A stretch of DNA of 64,000 nucleotides from Anaerolineae bacterium (GTDB lineage Bacteria > Chloroflexota > Anaerolineae > Aggregatilineales > Aggregatilineaceae): positions 1-64,000 of the forward strand of contig JAFGNU010000073.1 in the NCBI GenBank assembly GCA_016926875.1. The letters run 5' to 3'. Position numbers and translations under genes: made by a program. A model generated the notes under the pieces. The model was not told where the DNA came from. It worked only from the letters and a program-made list of their open reading frames with translations, and did not search any database. Below are positions 9,271 through 18,543 of this stretch, in pieces. The first letter of the stretch is position 1, and the number at the start of each line of letters is the position of its first letter.

Positions 9271-11588
9271 TGCTGCATCGCTACCACTCTCTCCTGTTCC
9301 GGATCGCGCTCGCTATCAGCCTGATCAGCCTGCTGATCGGGCTGGGCGTGCTGCTGCCCCTACCCCGCAGCGGGCAGGCGCAGACAGGACCGGAAAACGA
9401 AGAAGAAACAGAAGCCGAGCCGCCGCCGCCCCTGGTTGAACTCAACGAAGACGTGATCAAGCGTGCGACCGTGTTCATCATGCAGACGTACAACACCGAA
9501 GGCCAGCCGAATATCTCGTGTGTCGGATCGGGCACGCTGGTCAGCGCCGACGGGCTGATCCTGACCAACGCGCACAACGCCCTGCCGAGCGAGATGTGCC
9601 CCGCCGATACGCTGGTCATCGCCGTGACCGTGCGCCTGGACGAGCCGCCGATCCCCACCTATACCGCCGAAATCGTTGATGCCAGCCGGGGATTGGACCT
9701 GGCGATCCTGCGCATCAACGGCCACCTGGACGGGCGCGGTATCGAGCCGGGCAGCTTGCAGCTCCCGTTTGTGGAACTGGGCGATTCCGAGGCCGTCGCG
9801 CTGGACGATACGATCACCATCATCGGCTATCCCAACATCGGCAATGACCCGGTCAGCGTCGAACGCGGCACGGTCAGCGGCTTCACGGCAGAGGCGCGCA
9901 CCGGTGACCGCGCCTGGATTCGCACCAGCGCCACCATTCCCGGCACGATGAGCGGCAGCGGCGCGTACAACCGGGACGGTAAACTGGTCGGCATTCCTAC
10001 CATCGCGCCCGCCCGTTCCGGCGGCGTCACGGTAGACTGCCGCGTAATCCAGGACACCAACCGCGACGGGCGTGCCGATCAAAACGATACCTGCGTGCCG
10101 GTCGGGGGCTTTATCAGCGCGCTGCGACCATCCCGGCTGGCGCGCGGACTGGTCCGGGCTACGGCGCTCGGCATCCGCCAGGGTGAAGAACTGACCGGGA
10201 GCACCGCCGCTGCCACCGCAGGCAGCCCGGTATTCAGCCGCCCGTTTTTTTCCACGCGCATCAATGAGGCGGGCGTGCCAGCCAATGTTGTCAGCGGTGT
10301 GCCGGGCGGCATCGACAGCCTGTACCTGTTCTTTGACTATGACAACATGGTTGATGGGTTGATCTACGAACTACGCGTTACCGTGGACGACGTCCCCGAC
10401 GCGATCTACAGCCTGCCGCCTGTCACCTGGAGCGGCGGCGCGCGCGGCACATGGTATATCGGCAGTTCGGGCACGCCCTGGCGCAACGGCTTTTACGATT
10501 TCCGCCTGTTCATCGAAGGGCGCGAAGCCACCAGTGCCCGCATCCTGATCGGCGGCGGCCCGCGCGACAACCCGGCCTTTTCCGACATCATCTTTGGCCT
10601 GCTGGATGCCGACGGCAACCTGGCCGGGACCAACTATGTCCTGCCCGAAGGCAGCGGCATCCAGGCGCGGTTTAACTACCGCAATATGGCACCCGGCACG
10701 CCCTGGACGCACCGCTGGTTTTACGAGGGGACCGAACTCTTCCGCAATGACGAATCCTGGGACGGCGGCGACCAGGGCACGCGCATCATCACCGCCCAGG
10801 CCGACTTTTTGCCCGGCCAGTACCGCCTGGAACTGTACATCGAGAGCGTGCTGAGCGCGACGGCGGATTTTGTGATCGCGGGCGGGGCCGAGGTGGCAAG
10901 CGCCGTCATCTTTGATAACTTCCGGTTTGCTACCGACGTGGCTGAAGGGGCGCCTGCCGGGACGATCCGCAGCGAGTTTTCTGCCGGAACCGAAAGGCTG
11001 TATACCTTTTTCGACTGGCGGCTGCTGGCGCCCGGCACCACCTGGACGCGCCGCTGGCTGGTCGATGGCGACGTGCTGTTCGAGGTCACCGGGCCGTGGG
11101 ATGCCGGGCCGGACGGGCAGAACTACTTTGTTAGCCTGGACAGCCTGGGCACGCTGCCCGACGGCACCTATGGGCTGGAGATCAGCATCGCCAACGTGGT
11201 GCTGCACAGCGTCACGGCCAAGGTCGGGCTGGGCCAGCTCCCGGTCGAAGCCTTCGCCAGCGCGGCAGGCGCGCAGATGGTCGGGCGCATCACCGACGCC
11301 GACACCGGCCAGGGCATTCCCGGCGCGATGTTCATCGTGCTGGACGCGGAATACAGCATCGAAGATTTCACCTGGACGCAGGCACAGGTGCTCGGCGTGT
11401 CGCTGGCCGACAGCCAGGGCTATTTCCAGATTCCGGCGCTGCTGCCGCGCGGCACGCTGGATGAACCGATCCTTTACAGCGTGCTCGCCCGCGCCGAAGG
11501 CTACCTGCCCCTCAGCGCGGACGGCATCATCGTGGTCGACCAGACCAAAAGCCCGGTTGAAATCAATGTCGAATTGAGTCGCAATTGA
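9270..11588 (+). CDS. Secreted trypsin-like serine protease with repeated beta-sandwich modules and a carboxypeptidase-regulatory-like C-terminus
   Basis: Signal peptide; VGSGTLVSADGLILTNAHNALPS, LDLAILRI, TIPGTMSGSGAYN (His/Asp/Ser blocks); repeated W-T-[HR]-R-W modules; VGRITDADTGQGIPGAMFIVLD. Confidence 0.8.
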   Translation: MLHRYHSLLFRIALAISLISLLIGLGVLLPLPRSGQAQTGPENEEETEAEPPPPLVELNEDVIKRATVFIMQTYNTEGQPNISCVGSGTLVSADGLILTNAHNALPSEMCPADTLVIAVTVRLDEPPIPTYTAEIVDASRGLDLAILRINGHLDGRGIEPGSLQLPFVELGDSEAVALDDTITIIGYPNIGNDPVSVERGTVSGFTAEARTGDRAWIRTSATIPGTMSGSGAYNRDGKLVGIPTIAPARSGGVTVDCRVIQDTNRDGRADQNDTCVPVGGFISALRPSRLARGLVRATALGIRQGEELTGSTAAATAGSPVFSRPFFSTRINEAGVPANVVSGVPGGIDSLYLFFDYDNMVDGLIYELRVTVDDVPDAIYSLPPVTWSGGARGTWYIGSSGTPWRNGFYDFRLFIEGREATSARILIGGGPRDNPAFSDIIFGLLDADGNLAGTNYVLPEGSGIQARFNYRNMAPGTPWTHRWFYEGTELFRNDESWDGGDQGTRIITAQADFLPGQYRLELYIESVLSATADFVIAGGAEVASAVIFDNFRFATDVAEGAPAGTIRSEFSAGTERLYTFFDWRLLAPGTTWTRRWLVDGDVLFEVTGPWDAGPDGQNYFVSLDSLGTLPDGTYGLEISIANVVLHSVTAKVGLGQLPVEAFASAAGAQMVGRITDADTGQGIPGAMFIVLDAEYSIEDFTWTQAQVLGVSLADSQGYFQIPALLPRGTLDEPILYSVLARAEGYLPLSADGIIVVDQTKSPVEINVELSRN

Positions 11589-11730
11589 ACCGCGTCCGCA
11601 GAGGTGAAAAGATCGGCGCGCGTGGGCGTATCATAAGTATAGAGCGCTGCTGCGGCCTGGTTTTCGCCCCACCGGGCGAGTATACTGATCATCACGACGC
11701 GGCTTTGGCCCAATTGGACACTGGCGGCTT

Positions 11731-14580
11731 GTGATGCGACGGTTTGCCCACTGGTTTCTGATCGGTCTGATCGCGCTGGCATGTCTTCCGGGCGCGCCCT
11801 GCGCTCGATCAGCCATGCCCATTGACGACCCGATGAGCCAAAAAATCGAGACGATCCGCGCGTCCCTGTCAGCAGAGGAACGCGTCGGGCAGTTGATGCT
11901 GGTCACGTTCCGGGGAACCGACATCGGGCCGGGCACCGCGATCCACACGTTGATTACAGAATACAACCTCGGCGGCGTGGTGCTGCTGGCCGAAAACGAC
12001 AACATCGCCGGGCCAGACGACACGCCGGGCCAGGTCAAAGTCTTGGCCGAAGACCTGCAACAGCTTGCCTACGAGGCCATCCTGGAAACAGATGGGCAGG
12101 CCAGCGGGCGATCCTTTGTCCCGTTGTTTATTGCTACCACGCACGCAGGCAACGGCCAGCCCGGCACCCAGATCGCGCTGGGCACGACCCCCCTGCCCAG
12201 TTATATGACGCTCGGCGCTACCTGGAATCCCGATTATGCCCGGCAGGTTGGCGAGATCGCGGGCAGCGAACTGAGTGCCATGGGGATCAATATGCTGCTC
12301 GGCCCGGCGCTGGATGTCGTGCAGCAGCCCCAATCCGAACACACGCTTGATCTGGGCGTGCAGTCGTTTGGCGGTGAACCGTTCTGGGTCGGCAAGATGG
12401 CCCAGGCGTATATCACCGGCGTGCACGAGAGCAGCCAGGGCCGCATTGCCGTGATCGCCCAGCACTTCCCCGGCCTGGGGCTGGCCGATACCCAGCCGGA
12501 CCAGGAAATCCCGGTCGTGCCGCGCTCTGCCGAAGAACTGCGCCGTTTCGACCTGCTGCCCTTTTACGCCGTTACAGGTGACGCCGCCAATACACCCGCC
12601 CGCGCAGAAGGCATTCAATGCGCCAATGTGCGCTACCAGGGCGAAAATATCCGCTCGATTACCCGCCCGATCTGCGTGGATGAGCAGGCCGCCGGGCAGT
12701 TGCTCAACCTGGACTACTTCCGCGACTGGCACGAGCGCGGCGTGCTCATCAGCAGTTCGTTAGGCAGCCAGGCCATCCGCCGCTATTACAACATCGACCC
12801 GTTCCCACACCGCCAGGTGGCGCGCGAAGCCCTGCTGGCCGGAAACGACATCCTCTACCTGAACGATTTTGGCCCCCGGCCTGGTGATGACCAGATCGAA
12901 AACGTGATCGACGTCATCAAGTTTTTTGCCGAGCGGTACGAAAGCGATCCCGTTTTCCGCACCCAGGTAGACCGCTCGCTGACACGTGTTTTACGGCTCA
13001 AGCTGACGTTGTATGACGGCGACCTCTCGCCGGAAAACGTCCAGACGCCCGTCAGCGACATCACCGCCGTCGGGCAGGCCGGCGCCGAACTGTATTCCAT
13101 CGCACAGCGCAGCATCACCTTGATCGCGCCGGGCCGCGAAAGCCTGCCCCCTACCCCGGCGCGCAACGACACGATCCTGATCTTCACCGACACGCGCAGC
13201 GCACAGCAGTGCTCCGGTTGTCCCATCTACGATCAGGTGCCGGTTGACGGGCTAGAAGCCGCCATCGAGCGCATGTATGGCCCATACGCGGGCGCGCAGA
13301 TTCGCCCGGAACAGATCACCAGCTTTTCGTTTGTCCAATTTGCCGCCTACTTCGGCGATGCCAGCACCTCATCGCTGGACGACGACGCGCTAAAAACCCG
13401 GCAGCTTGTCGGCGACGCGCTGCGCAGCGCGGACTGGATTGTATTCGTTTCGTTGGGCATCTCTCCCACCCGGACCGAGTCGGGTATCGTGCAGGATTTT
13501 CTCGAAACCGAAACCGCCCTGGCCGAACAGGCGCACGTCGTCGTGATCGCGCTCGGTGCGCCAACCTACCTGTCTTCAACCGAAATCGGCAAGCTCGCCG
13601 CCTATTACGGCCTGTACAGCCACACCCAGCCCGCCATTGACGCTGCCGCCCGCGCATTGTTCCAGGAAACCAGCTTCACCGGCGTGCTGCCGATCAGTCT
13701 GCCAGCGGTCGGATACGACATCTTTGAAGCAACCGCGCCCGAACCAGGCCAAACGATCCAGCTTGTGATCGAGACATTAGGGGATCGCTCGGTGCGTTCG
13801 CCAACCGACCCCACCGAGCCGCTGACGATGTTTGTGGACGAAAAACTCACCCTGCGCACCGAACCAATCGAGGACCGCAACGGGCACCCCGTACCGGATA
13901 ACACCCCGGTTGAGTTCATGCTGACCTTTATCACGGACAACCTGCAAACCCGCCAGTATGGCGCCACCCTGGACGGCGTGGCCTATACCAGTTTCACCCC
14001 CAACCGGGCGGGACATGTCCAGATCACAGCCGCCTGCGCAGACGCCACCCAGTCGTACACGTTCCAGATCATTATCACCGACGCGAGCACCGACGCCCAG
14101 GCGAACCAACCGGCTGCCGAGAACGGTTCGCCCGGCCCCGGCGAAACGCCATCGCCCGAAGCCGCGCTCACCTCCCCGGACGATACCGGCGACGACTTCG
14201 CCAGCATCCTCGGCGAACCACTCTCCCAGGCGGAAAATGAATCCGGTGCAGGCGGCGATACGTCCGGCGCACAAAACGAGTCTGACAGCCGGTGGCTGCA
14301 TGTAACCGACCTGTTCCTGTCGCTGTTTGGGCTGGCGCTGATGAGCATACTGGCGTTTTCGCTGGGACTGTCGGCCACACTCACCACCGGCGGCGGCATC
14401 CGGGTTGTGTTGGGCAGCGTCGTCGCGGGCCTGATCGGGTATATTTATTATGGTGTGAGCGCCCCCGGCGCAAACCAACTTCACACGCTGTTGGATAGCC
14501 TGGCCCCGATTGTAACAACGCTGGCCTCCGGGTTGGTAGGGCTGCTGGCTGCGTGGTGGTCGCTGCCCCACCACCGCTGA
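11731..14580 (+). CDS. Glycoside hydrolase family 3-like protein with C-terminal membrane region
   Basis: EERVGQLMLVTFRGTDI, LGGVVLLAENDNI, GINMLLGPALDV, IAVIAQHFPGLGLADTQPDQEIPVV; C-terminal TM helices. GTG start. Confidence 0.8.
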   Translation: MMRRFAHWFLIGLIALACLPGAPCARSAMPIDDPMSQKIETIRASLSAEERVGQLMLVTFRGTDIGPGTAIHTLITEYNLGGVVLLAENDNIAGPDDTPGQVKVLAEDLQQLAYEAILETDGQASGRSFVPLFIATTHAGNGQPGTQIALGTTPLPSYMTLGATWNPDYARQVGEIAGSELSAMGINMLLGPALDVVQQPQSEHTLDLGVQSFGGEPFWVGKMAQAYITGVHESSQGRIAVIAQHFPGLGLADTQPDQEIPVVPRSAEELRRFDLLPFYAVTGDAANTPARAEGIQCANVRYQGENIRSITRPICVDEQAAGQLLNLDYFRDWHERGVLISSSLGSQAIRRYYNIDPFPHRQVAREALLAGNDILYLNDFGPRPGDDQIENVIDVIKFFAERYESDPVFRTQVDRSLTRVLRLKLTLYDGDLSPENVQTPVSDITAVGQAGAELYSIAQRSITLIAPGRESLPPTPARNDTILIFTDTRSAQQCSGCPIYDQVPVDGLEAAIERMYGPYAGAQIRPEQITSFSFVQFAAYFGDASTSSLDDDALKTRQLVGDALRSADWIVFVSLGISPTRTESGIVQDFLETETALAEQAHVVVIALGAPTYLSSTEIGKLAAYYGLYSHTQPAIDAAARALFQETSFTGVLPISLPAVGYDIFEATAPEPGQTIQLVIETLGDRSVRSPTDPTEPLTMFVDEKLTLRTEPIEDRNGHPVPDNTPVEFMLTFITDNLQTRQYGATLDGVAYTSFTPNRAGHVQITAACADATQSYTFQIIITDASTDAQANQPAAENGSPGPGETPSPEAALTSPDDTGDDFASILGEPLSQAENESGAGGDTSGAQNESDSRWLHVTDLFLSLFGLALMSILAFSLGLSATLTTGGGIRVVLGSVVAGLIGYIYYGVSAPGANQLHTLLDSLAPIVTTLASGLVGLLAAWWSLPHHR

Positions 14581-14632
14581 CAAAACAGCGGGCAAACTAC
14601 TATTTTCGCTCACTCTAAAGGAAATTTGCATC

Positions 14633-16498
14633 ATGGACAAACTAACAATACGCGGTTCTAGATTGATCGACACATCCGGGCGCGAGGTGATGCTGCGCGG
14701 CGTGAACCTGAGCGGCGCTACCAAAACGCCGCCGGACGAACCCACCCACATCGCCAACAACTTTGCTCACCACCGTGATGTATCATTCATCGGGCGTCCC
14801 TGTCCGCGTGACGAAGCGCGTGAGCACTACGAGCGCCTGCGCTACTGGGGATTCAACGTGCTGCGCTTCCTGACTACCTGGGAAGCAGTCGAGCACGCCG
14901 GGCCGGGCCAGTACGATACCGATTACCTGGACTACCTGGAAGAAATGGTTGCGCTAGCGGGCGAATACGGCCTGTATGTATTCATTGATCCGCACCAGGA
15001 TGTGTGGAGCCGGATGACCGGCGGTGATGGCGCGCCGGGCTGGACGCTGGAAGCCGTTGGATTTGACATAACCCGGCTGGACGCCAGCGAAGCGGCGATC
15101 ACCATGCAGCACCGCTATCCCAATTACCCGACGATGGTCTGGCCTACCAATGCATCCCGGCTGGCCTGCGCGACCATGTTCACGCTGTTTTTTGCAGGCA
15201 GCCTGGTTGCACCGGGGATCACCATCAACGGCTTGCCCGTTCAGGACTTCCTACAAAACTCGTTCATCCGCTCGATCCAGCAGATCGCCCGGCGCGTCAA
15301 GGACATGCCGCACGTGCTCGGCTATGGTCCGCTCAACGAACCGGGCACCGGCTACCTGGGCATTCAAGACCTGAACGCCCCGCAGCCATCCCTCCACCAG
15401 TTCGAGGCGTTCCTGACGCCTGCCGACAGCATCCTGGTAGGGGCCGGATTCCCGCGCACCGTGCCACAGCTTGAGCGGCGCGATCTCACCTATGTGCCCA
15501 CCGACCAGACAACCGCCATCAACCCGGATGGCGTCTCGGCCTGGCAGGGTGCAGATATCTGGCAGCAGCTTGGCGTGTGGGGTTATGACGCCGACGGCGG
15601 CCCGGTGATCCGGCAGCCGGACTATTTCGCCGCCACAAACTTCCTGCGCGACGGGCTGATCCCCTTCAGCAAACGCTATGCGCAGGCCATGCGCGAGGAG
15701 CAGCCGGACGCGATCATCTTTCTCGAAAGCAACCCCTCCGAATCAACCGAATTCGCCATCAAGCCCGGCGAGCTGGACGCGGTCGTCCATGCGGGCCACT
15801 GGTATGACAGCCTGATGCTGCTCACCAAGCGCTTTGACGGCGAGCAAGCCTACGACCGTATAGAGGGGCGTATTGTCAGGGGACGCAGCCGGATCGCCGA
15901 CATCTACAAAGAAAACATTGCCGCGCTGTGCGCTGTTTCGCAGCGAATGGGCGGCGTGCCCACGTTGATCGGGGAATTTGGGCTGGCCTATGATATGAAC
16001 GACCAGCGCGCCTATCAAGACGGCGATTTTTCGCTGCACGAACTGGCGCTCAGCCTGTACTACGACGCGCTGGATGCCAACCTGTGCCACTCCACCCAGT
16101 GGAACTATACACCCGACAACTCCAACTGCTGGGGTGACAACTGGAACCAGGAAGACCTCAGCATCTTCAGCCGGGACCAGCAGGCCAACCCGCTAGACAT
16201 TCACAGCGGCGGGCGTGCGATCAAGGGTTTCAGCCGTCCCTACATACGCCGCGCGGCAGGCGCGATCACGCGGGTGCAGTTTGATCACACCAGCGGCGTC
16301 TTTTCGGCTTCCGTTAAGGTTGATGCCGGGATAGATGCTCCAACGCTGATCTATGTGCCGAGCATCTGGTACAGGGCAGGCTATACCGTCGAAGCAGACA
16401 GTGGGACATGCTCGCCGCAGGACGACAACCCGCATATCCTGGCCTGGCGCGGCGCAGACGCGGGTGAGCAAACGATCACGATCAGGCCGAAGTCATAG
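14633..16498 (+). CDS. Glycoside hydrolase family 5 protein, endoglycoceramidase/steryl-beta-glucosidase (GH5_12) like
   Basis: VMLRGVNLSGATKTP, TWEAVEHAGPGQYDTDYLDYL, FIDPHQDVWSRMTGGDGAPGWTLEAVG, GYGPLNEPGTGYLG, TLIGEFGLAYD. Confidence 0.88.
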   Translation: MDKLTIRGSRLIDTSGREVMLRGVNLSGATKTPPDEPTHIANNFAHHRDVSFIGRPCPRDEAREHYERLRYWGFNVLRFLTTWEAVEHAGPGQYDTDYLDYLEEMVALAGEYGLYVFIDPHQDVWSRMTGGDGAPGWTLEAVGFDITRLDASEAAITMQHRYPNYPTMVWPTNASRLACATMFTLFFAGSLVAPGITINGLPVQDFLQNSFIRSIQQIARRVKDMPHVLGYGPLNEPGTGYLGIQDLNAPQPSLHQFEAFLTPADSILVGAGFPRTVPQLERRDLTYVPTDQTTAINPDGVSAWQGADIWQQLGVWGYDADGGPVIRQPDYFAATNFLRDGLIPFSKRYAQAMREEQPDAIIFLESNPSESTEFAIKPGELDAVVHAGHWYDSLMLLTKRFDGEQAYDRIEGRIVRGRSRIADIYKENIAALCAVSQRMGGVPTLIGEFGLAYDMNDQRAYQDGDFSLHELALSLYYDALDANLCHSTQWNYTPDNSNCWGDNWNQEDLSIFSRDQQANPLDIHSGGRAIKGFSRPYIRRAAGAITRVQFDHTSGVFSASVKVDAGIDAPTLIYVPSIWYRAGYTVEADSGTCSPQDDNPHILAWRGADAGEQTITIRPKS

Positions 16499-16529
16499 TG
16501 AGGATTTACCGATCCGATAACACCAGGGA

Positions 16530-17543
16530 TTATGGCGCGGCCAGCGTCACGATCAGGGCTACAAGCACCAGGATACCGGCCAGGATCGCCAGCACCATGT
16601 TTCCCTGGGCAATCGCCAGCTCAGATGAGCGATCCAGGGCGCGCAGATCGGCCCGCCGCAAACCGGGCGCAAAACCGCGTGCGGGCAGCGTGCCCTGCCT
16701 CAACAGCGCGTCGATAAACGTCTGCACATCCGGCGGGCGGTCGTCGGGATGCATCGACATCGCCCACAATACGGCGCGCGCCGTCCGGTCGCTGATCGCC
16801 GGGTTGATGTCGCGCGGATCGCGCAGCGAGCGCGGTCGGAGAAAACGCTGGCGGGCTTCGGCGGGTGGTGTGCTGGTCAGCAGGTGGTACAGCGTCGCGC
16901 CCAGCGCGTACAGGTCGCTGCGCACGTCGGTATGGCCCATATCGCCGCCGTACTGTTCCAGCGGCGTATACAGCGCGGTGCCCCGGCCCTGCACAACCGT
17001 GATCGTCCGGCTTTCATCGGAGGACAGCAGCTTGACCAGGCCAAAATCAACCAGCTTGATCAGGCCATCGGGTGTTATCTTGATATTGGAGGGCTTGATA
17101 TCCCGGTGCAGCACGGCAAATTCCTGGGTGTGCAGGTAGCGCAGCGCGTCGGTAAGCTGCCGCGCCCATTCGAGCACCTGCCGTTCCGGTATAAATTCGC
17201 CGCGCCGCAGCGCCTGATCAATCGCTTGCCTCAAATCGTATCCTGGCACAAAATCCATAACCAGGAAGTCTCGCTCACCGTCCGAGAAAAAGTCGGAGAC
17301 TTTCGGCAGATTGGGATGATCAAGCTGGGCCAGGATGCTGGCTTCCCGCTGGAACTGGCGGCGATCCTGTTCCAGGATATCCGGTTCGATGTCCGGGTCG
17401 GGGTGAATCTCTTTGATGGCCGTATAGCGCCCTTCCAGGCGCACGTCGGCTGCCTTGTAGATGCAGCCCATACCGCCCTGGCCGATTATCTCGATGATTT
17501 TATAGCGATCGCGCAGCACATCGCCGGGCTTGAGGCGAATCAT
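16530..17543 (-). CDS. Serine/threonine protein kinase with C-terminal TM anchor
   Basis: DRYKIIEIIGQGGMGCIYKAADVRLEGRYTAIKEI, VLHRDIKPSNIKITPDGLIKLVDFGLVK. Start MIRLKPGDVL at 17543. Confidence 0.93.
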   Translation of the reverse strand: MIRLKPGDVLRDRYKIIEIIGQGGMGCIYKAADVRLEGRYTAIKEIHPDPDIEPDILEQDRRQFQREASILAQLDHPNLPKVSDFFSDGERDFLVMDFVPGYDLRQAIDQALRRGEFIPERQVLEWARQLTDALRYLHTQEFAVLHRDIKPSNIKITPDGLIKLVDFGLVKLLSSDESRTITVVQGRGTALYTPLEQYGGDMGHTDVRSDLYALGATLYHLLTSTPPAEARQRFLRPRSLRDPRDINPAISDRTARAVLWAMSMHPDDRPPDVQTFIDALLRQGTLPARGFAPGLRRADLRALDRSSELAIAQGNMVLAILAGILVLVALIVTLAAP

Positions 17544-17768
17544 CAGTTTGGCTATACTCCAATCAGTCGCCGGTGGCGAATGGATCACAATGGCAGCCGG
17601 GCAGCGCTGCCGTACAGGACAGGCTAAGTCCCCTCTGGTGGGTAATGGTAGCATGTTCCGGGCCGGTGATCACGTCGATTCGACTGCGGCTCTCATTCGC
17701 TCAGGCGGCGGTATTGGCAGGGTGCGCTCACCATAGCCCGGCGCACACAAATTGTCAAGGAAAAAGCC

Positions 17769-18431
17769 ATGTCAGATGCAGCAGATAAACCGGTACTCAT
17801 CATCCATGAGGGTGAAAAAGCAGGCCAGCGCTGGACCATCCACGAAGACGAGCTGGTTATCGGGCGCGGGGGCGAATGCGGCCTCGTATTACCGGAGCGG
17901 CAGGTATCGCGCGAGCATATCCGCATCTTCCGCGACGGCGACGCCTACTACCTGGAAGACCTGGACAGCAAAAACGGCACCTGGGTCAATGGCAAGCAAA
18001 TCCAGGCCAGCCAGATACTTTTGCGCGACGGCGACGAGATTCAGATCGCGCTGGCCGTCAAGATCACGTTCGTCGGTTCCGAGGCCACTGCCCCGCTGTT
18101 GATCGATGAACTGCCGGGCACGCTGGGCCGCCTCCAGATCAACCGCGACTCGCGGCGCGTGTTCATTACCGGCATCGAAGTCGATCCGCCGCTCAGCCTG
18201 CCGCAGTACCGCCTGCTCGAACTGCTGTATGACGGGGCGGGCGCGGTCTGCACACGGGACGAGGTGATCGCCACCGTCTGGCCGGACGCCGTCGGGGAAG
18301 GCGTCAGCGAGCAGGCTATCGACGCGCTGGTGCGCCGCCTGCGCGACCGGCTGGCCGAAGTCGACCTGGAGCACCAGTACATTGTGACGGTGCGGGGGCA
18401 CGGCTTCCGCCTTGATAACCCGGTCGACTAG
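17769..18431 (+). CDS. FHA domain protein with C-terminal OmpR/PhoB-type winged helix
   Basis: ELVIGRGGECGLVLPERQVSREHIRIF...LEDLDSKNGTWVNG (FHA); LPQYRLLELLYDGAGAVCTRDEVIATVWPD...IDALVRRLRDRLAEVD..YIVTVRGHGFRL (Trans_reg_C). Confidence 0.92.
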   Translation: MSDAADKPVLIIHEGEKAGQRWTIHEDELVIGRGGECGLVLPERQVSREHIRIFRDGDAYYLEDLDSKNGTWVNGKQIQASQILLRDGDEIQIALAVKITFVGSEATAPLLIDELPGTLGRLQINRDSRRVFITGIEVDPPLSLPQYRLLELLYDGAGAVCTRDEVIATVWPDAVGEGVSEQAIDALVRRLRDRLAEVDLEHQYIVTVRGHGFRLDNPVD

Positions 18432-18543
18432 ATCGATACCGGTTCATCACGTTCGATTTTGCCAACTCTGGGGATGACAATACCCCGTCCTCGGAGTTGC
18501 GTCTTTTGCGATTGCAATAACTACATCCGAAGGAAGGCACACC

